This document shows positions 1 through 6,730 of a stretch of DNA of 16,461 nucleotides, one piece after another. Origin of the DNA: Candidatus Heimdallarchaeota archaeon (lineage in GTDB: Archaea > Asgardarchaeota > Heimdallarchaeia > Heimdallarchaeales > Heimdallarchaeaceae); NCBI GenBank assembly GCA_016839875.1, contig JAEOTK010000085.1, positions 1 to 16,461 on the forward strand, in the 5' to 3' direction. A model generated the notes under the pieces. That model worked only from the letters and a program-made list of their open reading frames with translations, was not told the DNA's origin and searched no databases. Positions within the stretch are counted from its first letter, which is position 1. Each line of letters opens with the position of its first letter. A program made the position numbers and the translations under genes.

Positions 1-455
1 AGTTAGGAAAACAAGTAAACAGTAACGTATCAGAAGCACTGAAATCGAACAATGGGTCCTCAAAGAAAGACGAAATCTTATCCTCTCTCTCATCTCTTGG
101 AAAACTCTTTTCAGTGATGGAGTTAATAAACAAAGAACGAATGGATTTGATGATTGAGATGGAAGGCTTAGATTTTCCTCTAAAGACTCCACGGAAGATT
201 TTAAGACTCTGTGAGGAGGAAAAACAAGCAATGGTCTTATTAGAAAATTTTGCTTCAAATCTGAGTAAAACAGTGTTATTTATTGATAATGGTAACACGG
301 AGATAGAACTTGTTTCAAATTCCTTGAACTCTTTTGAAACAGCTTTCAATGATTTTGAAGAACTAGTAGACACTGGGAATCAGTTTAATTCCCAATTGAC
401 TGATGAACTTGATAAAGAACACAAGAAAGCAAGAAAATATTTGGGAATTGTTTAA
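1..455 (+). CDS. C-terminal part of an unrecognised helical protein (5' end outside window)
   Basis: The reading frame is open from the left edge (first full codon at 3) to a TAA at 453-455, giving about 150 visible residues. A GTG at 114 followed by ATG at 117 could be taken as a start. However, the 37 codons before it have no stop and read like protein (Ser/Lys/Asn-rich, LSSLSSLGKLF), so I treat the gene as cut by the window edge. The visible part has no membrane segment and no signal peptide. It is rich in Glu, Asp, Lys and Leu and looks mostly alpha-helical. The last 50 residues (EELVDTGNQF, then DELDKEHKKARKYLGIV) could form an amphipathic or coiled-coil helix. I do not recognise a family and assign no function. 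A T-tract follows the stop, and the next gene starts 72 bp downstream on the same strand with its own TATA-like box. Confidence 0.7.
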   Translation, partial: LGKQVNSNVSEALKSNNGSSKKDEILSSLSSLGKLFSVMELINKERMDLMIEMEGLDFPLKTPRKILRLCEEEKQAMVLLENFASNLSKTVLFIDNGNTEIELVSNSLNSFETAFNDFEELVDTGNQFNSQLTDELDKEHKKARKYLGIV

Positions 456-464
456 TTCTTCCCA

Positions 465-480
465 TTTTTTTCAACTTTTC
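465..480 (+). terminator. T-tract, possible archaeal terminator
   Basis: A run of seven T (465-471) followed by CAACTTTTC lies 10 bp after the stop of the first gene, with no stable hairpin. Archaeal RNA polymerase commonly terminates at such T-rich tracts. Assignment rests on composition and position only. Confidence 0.35.
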
Positions 481-482
481 AG

Positions 483-509
483 TTAATATAAAAAAGAGTT
501 ATAAGAAGG
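483..509 (+). promoter_or_regulatory. TATA-like promoter elements of nnr
   Basis: Two A/T-rich boxes precede the ATG at 528: TTAATATAAAAAAG (483-496) and TTATAAG (about 500-506). The second is centred about 25 nt upstream of the ATG, the spacing expected for a leaderless archaeal transcript. The first would give a leader of roughly 15 nt. The sequence does not decide between them. Confidence 0.4.
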
Positions 510-527
510 CAAAATAACACTTTATCG

Positions 528-2072
528 ATGAATAAAGAACCTAAAGAAAGATTCACCATTAAAATGACTAGAGCATTAGAAGACAATGCTTTTGCTACAG
601 GAATAACAATTCATAACATGATGGAGACTGCAGGAAAGGTAATTGCAGAGGAAATTATTGAATTCGAGAAGAAATCCCCAAGTAAGAAGATTGTTATCCT
701 TACTGGTTTTGGGAATAATGGTGGAGATGGACTTGTTGCAGCGAGATATCTACTCGAAAAAAAATATGATTGTTCAATAATTCTTTTTGGAAACAAGAAG
801 AAATTTGATTCACAAGCATCTCAAAAAAATTATGAAAAACTCAAAGAGATTCTACCTGATGAAAAATGGATCAAAATAAAGCAGCCTGAAGATATCAAAA
901 AACTAACAAATCAAATTGATGATGATGAATTAGTAATTGATGCTCTCTTAGGAATAGGAATAAAAGGAGCTCCACGTGAACCTTACAAATCCATAATTGA
1001 GTGGCTTAATGAGCAATACAAAGGCAACATAATTACAATAGATATTCCATCAGGATACAATCCAGAAAGCGATAATCATTTGTTTATCCAGAACCCCCAG
1101 AAGATAATTTGTCTTGGGAGAAACAAAATAGCAGAAGGAGACTTTGAGAAGTCTGAAATTGTTATCAGAAACATTGGAATTCCAGAAGAATCAGAAAAGC
1201 ATGTAGGGATTGGGGATTTAAAATGGTTTTATCCGATAAGGAAAGAAGATAGTCATAAAAGACAAAATGGTGTTGTAACTGTTATAGCAGGTTCTATAGA
1301 TTATTTTGGTGCTCCAGTTCTATCAGCATTAGGAGCTTTCAGAACAGGTGCAGATTTGCTTTTTATTCTGACACCCTCAAATATAAGAGAAACAGTTGCA
1401 TCTTTTGCTCCTGATTTTATTACCATTCCAGCTCATCAAGATGAAATTGAACCAAGAGATATTTTAGAAATGTTTGACCATCCTCGATTAGATGGATCAA
1501 CATTTGTCATAGGTCCAGGGATGAAGGATTCAGAAAAGACAAAAGAGACATTATTAGAGCTGTTAAGACATAAAGAAGAGAAACAAATAGTCATAGATGC
1601 AAGTGCTTTAAGTTCGATGAATGAAGATCACCTATTTCTATTAAAATATCACAAAACCATTCTTACACCTCACAAAGGTGAGTTCCACAGAATATTCAAT
1701 ATCAAGCTTGCAGATGATGTGGAAGAAAATGCTAAGATTGTTCAAGAAGCAGCTTTAAAGTGGAATACAACAATTTTGCTAAAAGGTCAGTATGATATAA
1801 TCTCAGATGGACTAAGAACAAAAATAAACACAACAGGCCATCCTGGGATGACAGTTGGCGGTACTGGAGATGTGTTGACAGGGATTATTGCCACTTTACT
1901 CTCAGTTACAAATGATATCTTCATTTCAGCATGTTTAGGAGCATATATTTCAGGAGCAGCAGGTGAGTTAGCAGCAATGGAATTTGGAGATGGATTAATG
2001 GCATCAGATATTCCTAATTTCATCTATCCTGTTATCAAAAAAGCTTTAGAATTTAAAGCTAAAGAGATTTAA
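528..2072 (+). CDS. nnr: Bifunctional NAD(P)H-hydrate epimerase / ADP-dependent NAD(P)H-hydrate dehydratase
   Basis: This cytosolic metabolite-repair enzyme has two domains. The N-terminal YjeF_N epimerase (about residues 10-225) interconverts the R and S forms of hydrated NADH/NADPH. The C-terminal ribokinase-fold dehydratase (about 240-510) converts the S form back to NAD(P)H using ADP. Epimerase marks are MMETAG (31-36), the Rossmann-like loop GFGNNGGDG (60-68), DALLGIG (138-144) and IDIPSG (171-176). Dehydratase marks are NGVVTVIAGS (247-256), VIGPG (327-331), TPHKGEF (380-386), LLKG (417-420) and GHPGMTVGGTGDVLTG (437-452), with the expected catalytic Asp at 448. At 514 residues it matches the usual size of the fused form, and all key motifs look intact. 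The ATG at 528 fits the upstream TATA spacing. It converges with the DegV gene, with only 9 bp between the two stops. Confidence 0.95.
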   Translation: MNKEPKERFTIKMTRALEDNAFATGITIHNMMETAGKVIAEEIIEFEKKSPSKKIVILTGFGNNGGDGLVAARYLLEKKYDCSIILFGNKKKFDSQASQKNYEKLKEILPDEKWIKIKQPEDIKKLTNQIDDDELVIDALLGIGIKGAPREPYKSIIEWLNEQYKGNIITIDIPSGYNPESDNHLFIQNPQKIICLGRNKIAEGDFEKSEIVIRNIGIPEESEKHVGIGDLKWFYPIRKEDSHKRQNGVVTVIAGSIDYFGAPVLSALGAFRTGADLLFILTPSNIRETVASFAPDFITIPAHQDEIEPRDILEMFDHPRLDGSTFVIGPGMKDSEKTKETLLELLRHKEEKQIVIDASALSSMNEDHLFLLKYHKTILTPHKGEFHRIFNIKLADDVEENAKIVQEAALKWNTTILLKGQYDIISDGLRTKINTTGHPGMTVGGTGDVLTGIIATLLSVTNDIFISACLGAYISGAAGELAAMEFGDGLMASDIPNFIYPVIKKALEFKAKEI

Positions 2073-2081
2073 GATTAATTT

Positions 2082-2939
2082 CTAGAGAGGACTGGGTGCT
2101 ACTGAAACCACTACTGTTCCTATTCCAAGATGTACTCCTAAGGCTGGGGTCAAAAAATTAACTATTTTTTCATCAAAAGTTATTTTCTTTTCTAATTTAC
2201 CCATTATGAGTTTTGCTGCTTCTTCATCATCACCATGAGTGATCATTATATCATAAGTGGTTTTTTTATTAGTTCTTTTTATAACTTCATTAATTACTTT
2301 CTTCTGTGCTTTCTCCTTTCCAGATGCTTTTCCTACTGCCTCAAGTATACCTTCCTTGAGTTCTAGAATTGGTTTACTTCTAATTAGATTTCCGATGAAA
2401 TACTTCAGATTAGATATTCTTCCCGATTTTTTCAGATTATCCAAATTATCAACATAACCAACCAGAAATGATTCATTTCTTATTTGCTCAACCTTCTTAA
2501 TGATTTCTTCTTCAGGAACTCCCTTTCTTGAGAGTTTTGCAGCTGCAAGAGAAAGAAAAGCCAATGCCCCTGAGCCGAACTTTGAATCAAGAAGATGAAC
2601 TGGTTTATCTTTAACTTTTTTTACAGCAACTCGAGCTGATTGGAAAGTTGCTGAAAGTTTTGATGTAAGTGTAGTAATAAATACTGAGGAGTATTCCTTC
2701 AGTGCTTCAGTTATACTTTCTAAGAAATCTTTAGGAGTTGCTCCAGAAGTAGTTGGTAATTCTTCTATATTTCTTAATATATCGTAAAAACTATCTGGAG
2801 TTAATTCAAATCTGTCAGCGTAGCTTTTCCCTTCATGATGAACAAAAACAGGGACGATATCAATGTCGTATTTTTTCACTAAATCTTCTGGAAGATCACA
2901 TGTGCTGTCAACAATTACTTTCATTGTTTTTTCTGTCAT
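2082..2939 (-). CDS. DegV family protein (fatty-acid-binding)
   Basis: At 285 residues this is a full-length DegV protein, a soluble two-domain family that holds one long-chain fatty acid. In Firmicutes the FakB members present the fatty acid to the kinase FakA. Family marks run in order: VDSTCDLP near the N-terminus, TTSGATPKDF (matching TSxPxxxxF), TSKLSATFQSA (matching GLSGTYQSA), DSKFGSGALAF, VDNLDNLKKSGRIS, SKPILELKEG, and LTPALGVHLGIG near the C-terminus (matching IGPxxGxHxGPG). The ATG at 2939 is used; ATG at residue 6 (2924), directly before KVIVDS, is equally possible. No FakA-like kinase is in this window, so the partner and ligand are open. The 5' flank (2940-3077) has a TATA-like stretch on the minus strand near 2977-2986 and a perfect inverted repeat further out. 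Family assignment is firm; physiological role is not. Confidence 0.93.
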   Translation of the reverse strand: MTEKTMKVIVDSTCDLPEDLVKKYDIDIVPVFVHHEGKSYADRFELTPDSFYDILRNIEELPTTSGATPKDFLESITEALKEYSSVFITTLTSKLSATFQSARVAVKKVKDKPVHLLDSKFGSGALAFLSLAAAKLSRKGVPEEEIIKKVEQIRNESFLVGYVDNLDNLKKSGRISNLKYFIGNLIRSKPILELKEGILEAVGKASGKEKAQKKVINEVIKRTNKKTTYDIMITHGDDEEAAKLIMGKLEKKITFDEKIVNFLTPALGVHLGIGTVVVSVAPSPL

Positions 2940-3039
2940 TCTAAACTACCCTTAATGTGATGTATCACTAAAATAGATATTATAGTTGGAATGATAGATG
3001 AATATTGAAATATAATTAATTTCATTTTTTCTAACTCTT

Positions 3040-3060
3040 ACAGATATATAAATTATCTGT
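3040..3060. repeat. Perfect 7-bp inverted repeat around a TATA-like core
   Basis: ACAGATA (3040-3046) and TATCTGT (3054-3060) are perfect inverted copies around TATAAAT. The element lies 17 bp past the stop of the membrane protein gene and about 100 bp upstream of the DegV start, both on the minus strand. No T-run follows on the minus strand, so a terminator role is not favoured. It could be an operator or a chance A/T-rich dyad. Confidence 0.4.
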
Positions 3061-3077
3061 ATAAACGGAGATAGAAC

Positions 3078-3989
3078 TTACTTAGCTCGTCTCATAGCTT
3101 TCTCTTCATCCTTTGCTCTTTTCTTAGCTTTTCTTTCTTCCTCTTTACGAGATTTATCTCTTCGTTTTTCTCTTTCTTTGAGATATTTCTCTTTCTCTTT
3201 CTCCTGCTTTGCTAGTTCTTTTTCAGAGAGTTTCTTTACTTCTTTCTTCAGAACAACTGGCACAGGTAAATCTTTGGTTTTTTCTGTAACTGTAGAGAAG
3301 AACTTTAGTACTGTAAAAGCAAATTTAGTTAATGCTAGAAGATCTGCTGGTTGATTGGTTATGGAAAATTTTAGTTCGAAATGGGGTTCGTCTGTTCTTA
3401 ATGAAATCCATTGTAATTCCTTTGGATAATGCTTCAAACTCTTGAGAAACATATTACTTCGTATCAATTGATTTATAGTTCTTCCTCTGTTAGATTTGAT
3501 CAAGAAATTCTCGTTTATCTCGGAGTCTGGTGTTGGGACATCATCAATCTCAACTAAATAATCAAAATCTTTTCTAATTGCTGATTTAAGTCGATATGGA
3601 ATTACTTCAAACAATACTCGTGGTTTGACGTTGAAATTAGCAGCTAAACCAAATGAATCTTTGTTTCTGAAAAACAATCCATCTACAAGCATTGTTGGAA
3701 AGCTTGTTCTTGGAAGTAATATTAACCAAGCAGATGCACTGTTCACTTGAAACTCATCATTCAATTGACATCTAATCTCTACTTGTCTGTCGTTTGGATC
3801 TTTTCTAGAATAATTGTTGATATAGGGATCTATTGCAGTTAGAACATTGTCAAAATGATCTTCTTTCTTTCGTCTATTAGCTATTTTACCCCAGATATAA
3901 AATGCAACATACAACCCAACAAATATCAAGATTGGTGCTAGCATTGATACAATTGAACCTAAATCGAACAGACCATTTCCATTAGCCAT
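3078..3989 (-). CDS. Membrane-anchored protein of unknown function with charged C-terminal tail
   Basis: This protein has about 303 residues. One hydrophobic segment (about 12-33, SIVSMLAPILIFVGLYVAF) is followed by KIANRRKKED, so by the positive-inside rule the bulk should be cytoplasmic. The middle (about 45-235) is a mixed alpha/beta soluble domain with hydrophobic strands such as AWLILLPR and RVLFEVIPYRL. The stretch beginning NENFLIKSN and the later strand pattern faintly recall DUF3137-like membrane-proximal domains; this is a weak impression. The last 60 residues are almost entirely Lys, Glu, Arg and Asp (KEKEKYLKEREKRRDKSR), forming a single highly charged helix. I chose the ATG at 3989. 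A TTG at 4001 would add four residues (MVII) but has no visible ribosome site. It lies 59 bp downstream of the small GTPase gene on the same strand, probably co-transcribed. Function is unknown. Confidence 0.8.
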   Translation of the reverse strand: MANGNGLFDLGSIVSMLAPILIFVGLYVAFYIWGKIANRRKKEDHFDNVLTAIDPYINNYSRKDPNDRQVEIRCQLNDEFQVNSASAWLILLPRTSFPTMLVDGLFFRNKDSFGLAANFNVKPRVLFEVIPYRLKSAIRKDFDYLVEIDDVPTPDSEINENFLIKSNRGRTINQLIRSNMFLKSLKHYPKELQWISLRTDEPHFELKFSITNQPADLLALTKFAFTVLKFFSTVTEKTKDLPVPVVLKKEVKKLSEKELAKQEKEKEKYLKEREKRRDKSRKEEERKAKKRAKDEEKAMRRAK

Positions 3990-4048
3990 AATTATAACCA
4001 ATCGTTTTGTTTCTTTCGAAAATACACATATTTTAATGCTTTCTTTCG

Positions 4049-4612
4049 TTATATCTTTAACTCATCACTTTTCTTTCTGATAATTATTCTTCCCAGATCA
4101 AGAAATGCTTGATAGACATTTGAACCAGTTAAAGCACAAGTTGAGTAGAAATCAATTAAGTCTACATGTTCGAAGAAATCTTTATTTTCATTGACAAATT
4201 GCTCTGCTTGAACATTGAAAGTTTGATTATTTTCAGCATCAAGAAGATCATCTTTATTTCCTAAAACTAAAACAGGTATTTTTCTAGAAAGAGATGAATT
4301 CAACTCTGCTAACCAAGTATTAAGGCTTGCAAAGGTTTCAGGACGACTTTTGTCAAAAACTAATAAACCACCTTCTGCTCCTTTATACTGTTTGACTCGT
4401 AATTTCCTGAATTCAGGTTGTCCACCTAAATCCCAGATCTGAAAGGTGATTTCCATGTCCTCATCTTTATGCTTATGAGTCGCTAAATCAACACCTAATG
4501 TACTCATATATACTTCATCTAGGTGTAATCCCATAAAATTTCGTTTAAGAGTTGTTTTACCTGTTGCATAGTCACCTAGCAAAACAATCTTCACAGCTCC
4601 AAAGATGGACAT
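4049..4612 (-). CDS. Ras-superfamily small GTPase (Rab/Arf-like)
   Basis: This is a 187-residue single-domain small GTPase with all five G motifs. The P-loop is GDYATGKT (13-20), switch I Thr38 sits in STLGVD, G3 is WDLGGQPEF (60-68) with Gln65 at the usual hydrolysis position, NKDD is at 119-122, and G5 is STCALTG (157-163). The WDLGGQ string is Arf-like, while TLGVD and the QYKGAEGGLLVFD region are Rab-like, a mix common in archaeal members. There is no C-terminal Cys or CAAX box and no N-terminal Gly for lipid attachment, so membrane recruitment would need a partner. The ATG at 4612 is preferred over a TTG at 4621. Divergent to purA and first gene of a unit with the membrane-anchored protein behind it. 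The sequence gives class and likely activity; the pathway cannot be read from it. Confidence 0.93.
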   Translation of the reverse strand: MSIFGAVKIVLLGDYATGKTTLKRNFMGLHLDEVYMSTLGVDLATHKHKDEDMEITFQIWDLGGQPEFRKLRVKQYKGAEGGLLVFDKSRPETFASLNTWLAELNSSLSRKIPVLVLGNKDDLLDAENNQTFNVQAEQFVNENKDFFEHVDLIDFYSTCALTGSNVYQAFLDLGRIIIRKKSDELKI

Positions 4613-4734
4613 CTTGTTCAAGATAACCGTGGAAAGGTAGTTTATTAGGTTTTCTGCAAAACGGATTTTATCCTTCTTGATAGGTCAACAGGAATGTGAA
4701 ATATTTAACAATGAGTTATCAAAGTTGTATATGT
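4613..4734. promoter_or_regulatory. Divergent promoter region between the GTPase gene and purA
   Basis: This 122-bp gap separates two divergent genes. For purA, AAATATTTA (4699-4707) is centred about 32 nt upstream of the ATG at 4735. That fits an archaeal TATA box with a very short leader, and it argues against the GTG at 4696. For the GTPase, the minus strand reads CCTAATAAAC around 4640-4650, about 32 nt upstream of its ATG, a weaker candidate. No operator-like dyad stands out. Confidence 0.5.
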
Positions 4735-5745
4735 ATGTCATTCAATATTGTGTGTGGGGGAGCTTTCGGAGATGAAGGAAAAGGGAAAATATTATCTTAT
4801 CTTGCTATATCAGATGATCCTGCAATTGTAGCTAGGGCAGGAGTTGGAACAAATGCTGGACACACAATCCAAATAAAGGGTAAGGAATACAAATTGAGGA
4901 TGATACCTTCAGGTTTTGGAAATCCTGAAACTCGTTTACTTATTGGAGCTGGTGTTTTAGTAGATCCTGATGTACTTTTTCGTGAAATAAAAGATACACA
5001 GACCCAAGATAGAATAGGGGTAGATTACCAATCTGGAATCATCGAGAAAAAACATCGTGAAATAGATTCATCAAATACACATCTGAAGGATAAGATTGGA
5101 TCAACAGGAAGTGGCACTGGTCCAGCTAATATGGATAGAGCTTTAAGAAAACTAAAAATTGCTCGTGATATCCCAATGTTGGAACCTTATCTCACAGATG
5201 TAAGTGTTGAAATTAATGACGCTCTTGATGAAGGTAAAAATGTAATAGGAGAAGGAAGTCAAGCTATTCTTCTTTCGTTATTTCATGGAACCTACCCATA
5301 TGTAACATCAAAAGATGTTTCTGCAGCTGCGATTTGTTCAGATTTAGGAGTTGGACCTACAAAGGTTTCTGATGTCATAGTTGTTCTGAAATCTTTCCTA
5401 ACAAGAGTTGGAACAGGAGAGTTACCTGGTGAATTATCGGTCGAAGAGGTAGAAAAAAGAGGATGGACAGAATATGGAGCTGTGACAGGTCGTCTTCGAA
5501 GAGCAGCTCCATTCAACTTTGAGCTCGCTAAAAAAGCAGTTCGTCTAAATGGAGCTACACAGATTGCTCTAACTAAATTAGATATTATATATCCAGAAAC
5601 AGCTAAAACTAATGATATCAATTCTTTGAAAGGAGAAGCTTTGGAATTCATAGATAGAATAGAAGAAGAAACAAAGGTTAAGATTTCAATAATTGGTACT
5701 GGACCATCATCTGAGGATATAATTGATTTAAGGGAGAACATCTAA
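4735..5745 (+). CDS. purA: Adenylosuccinate synthetase, short archaeal form
   Basis: PurA joins IMP and aspartate using GTP to form adenylosuccinate, the first step from IMP to AMP, in the cytosol. Starting at the ATG at 4735 it is 336 residues, the length of archaeal enzymes, which lack about 100 residues present in bacterial ones. Marks are GGAFGDEGKGK (8-18) with catalytic Asp13, NAGHTI (40-45) with His43, the GSTGSGTGPA loop, GEGSQA, TYPYVTSKDVSAAA, SFLTRVGTGELPGE, GAVTGRLRR and the GTP-base motif ALTKLD. GGAF replaces the more usual GGQW before the P-loop and is a tolerated variant of GAQF/GGQW. The next in-frame starts upstream, ATG 4711 and GTG 4696, would add residues ahead of the first strand, and the likely TATA box lies between them and the chosen start. 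No other purine gene is in the window. Confidence 0.95.
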   Translation: MSFNIVCGGAFGDEGKGKILSYLAISDDPAIVARAGVGTNAGHTIQIKGKEYKLRMIPSGFGNPETRLLIGAGVLVDPDVLFREIKDTQTQDRIGVDYQSGIIEKKHREIDSSNTHLKDKIGSTGSGTGPANMDRALRKLKIARDIPMLEPYLTDVSVEINDALDEGKNVIGEGSQAILLSLFHGTYPYVTSKDVSAAAICSDLGVGPTKVSDVIVVLKSFLTRVGTGELPGELSVEEVEKRGWTEYGAVTGRLRRAAPFNFELAKKAVRLNGATQIALTKLDIIYPETAKTNDINSLKGEALEFIDRIEEETKVKISIIGTGPSSEDIIDLRENI

Positions 5746-5751
5746 TTCTCC

Positions 5752-5764
5752 TATTTATTTTTAA
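5752..5764 (+). terminator. T-rich tract after purA
   Basis: CTATTTATTTTTT follows the purA stop by 7 bp, a plausible archaeal T-tract terminator without a hairpin. A TATA-like box for the next gene lies about 20 bp further on. Low certainty. Confidence 0.3.
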
Positions 5765-5802
5765 ACCATTTAAGAATAATACTTATATTACATGAAGCTG
5801 CT

Positions 5803-6690
5803 ATGTTTTCGAATAAGAGAATGACAAAGTTATCGAAACACATACATCCAGATTTTCAAGATGAATTTTTCCTTAATCTGGACAAAATCTTAGTTCCTGT
5901 TGGTGGGAATCAATTTGAGTGTATGGGATTCGAGATAGCTTTCTTTATTGCTCATGAATATGGAGCAAAAATAGATCTCCTTCATATAGGTACTTCTATT
6001 TCAAATAGCATTGACGGTTATCTAAAAAAATTAGATAAATTTGAAATTGAATATAATGTAGTTATAGAAAAACACCTAAATGTAAACAAAGCAATAATTG
6101 ATTATTGGAAAAAACACCGTCACAATCTTGTTATTATGTCTGGGAGAAGAAGACCTACTCTTATAGATAAAATTACCACAAGAAGTGTTTCTACTGGAAT
6201 CATACCACATATTGACACTGAAGTGTTACAGGTCTTTCCCCCAAATATCAAAAAAATCTCTGATAAACTAAAGAAAATAGCAGTGCTTCTACCTTACTCT
6301 AGCAGAGATCCTTTTCTCCTAAGATGGGCTTCGGCAATAGCAGCTCCTCAGAAAGGAGCAAAAATAAAGGTTTATCATATTGCTCAAGTACCTGAAACGC
6401 TTCCATTAGAAGGAGCAAAAAATGAAAAGGTAATCAAACGTGAAGAAAAGATTTTTCGAGATTACACAAAAACCTACGCTGATATTTTTGGTCAACTAAT
6501 TACACCTAAATTCTTCTTGGGTCATAAAGCTCTTTCATCATTAGAATTTATCTCAGGTAAAGATGAACCTGATTTAGTTATAATTGGAAAATCTAAGCTT
6601 GATTGGTGGCAGAAACTCACAAAACCATTATCCAGTAAAATTAGAGATAAACTTCTAACTACTGGTGTATGCATTCATCATATGATGTAA
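5803..6690 (+). CDS. Tandem universal-stress-protein-like protein with degenerate nucleotide loops
   Basis: The 295 residues read as two UspA-like alpha/beta repeats, about 25-147 and 155-295. Each begins with a DKILVPVGG / KKIAVLLPYSS strand and a following helix. Each has a central strand ending in a small loop (IDLLHIG; IKVYHIAQ) and a late strand before the nucleotide loop (NLVIMSG; DLVIIGK). In ATP-binding Usp proteins this loop is G-2X-G-9X-G[S/T]. Here it is G114-2X-R117-9X-R127-S128 in the first half and G262-2X-K265-9X-P275 in the second, so the inner glycines are gone. ATP binding in the classical way is therefore doubtful. No membrane segment is seen. TTATATTA (5783-5790) suits the ATG at 5821 (residue 7) rather better than the ATG at 5803, so the true start may be 5821. 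The AN1 gene follows after 40 bp and may share a transcript. Confidence 0.8.
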   Translation: MFSNKRMTKLSKHIHPDFQDEFFLNLDKILVPVGGNQFECMGFEIAFFIAHEYGAKIDLLHIGTSISNSIDGYLKKLDKFEIEYNVVIEKHLNVNKAIIDYWKKHRHNLVIMSGRRRPTLIDKITTRSVSTGIIPHIDTEVLQVFPPNIKKISDKLKKIAVLLPYSSRDPFLLRWASAIAAPQKGAKIKVYHIAQVPETLPLEGAKNEKVIKREEKIFRDYTKTYADIFGQLITPKFFLGHKALSSLEFISGKDEPDLVIIGKSKLDWWQKLTKPLSSKIRDKLLTTGVCIHHMM

Positions 6691-6730
6691 GCAAAATGCT
6701 TTAAGCACTTTTACAAAAGGTCTCTTAGAA

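Noticed and set aside
114..455. A 113-residue gene starting at the GTG at 114
   Set aside because: The frame is open to the left edge with protein-like codons and no promoter or ribosome site appears before 114, so an internal start is less likely than a truncated gene.
4696..4734. A GTG at 4696 as start of purA
   Set aside because: It would put 13 extra residues before the first strand, and the best TATA box (4699-4707) lies downstream of it. The ATG at 4735 fits the family N-terminus.
5292..5741. A 149-codon open frame on the minus strand inside purA
   Set aside because: It is the antisense shadow of purA, whose motifs are complete on the plus strand; the minus translation has no recognisable domain.
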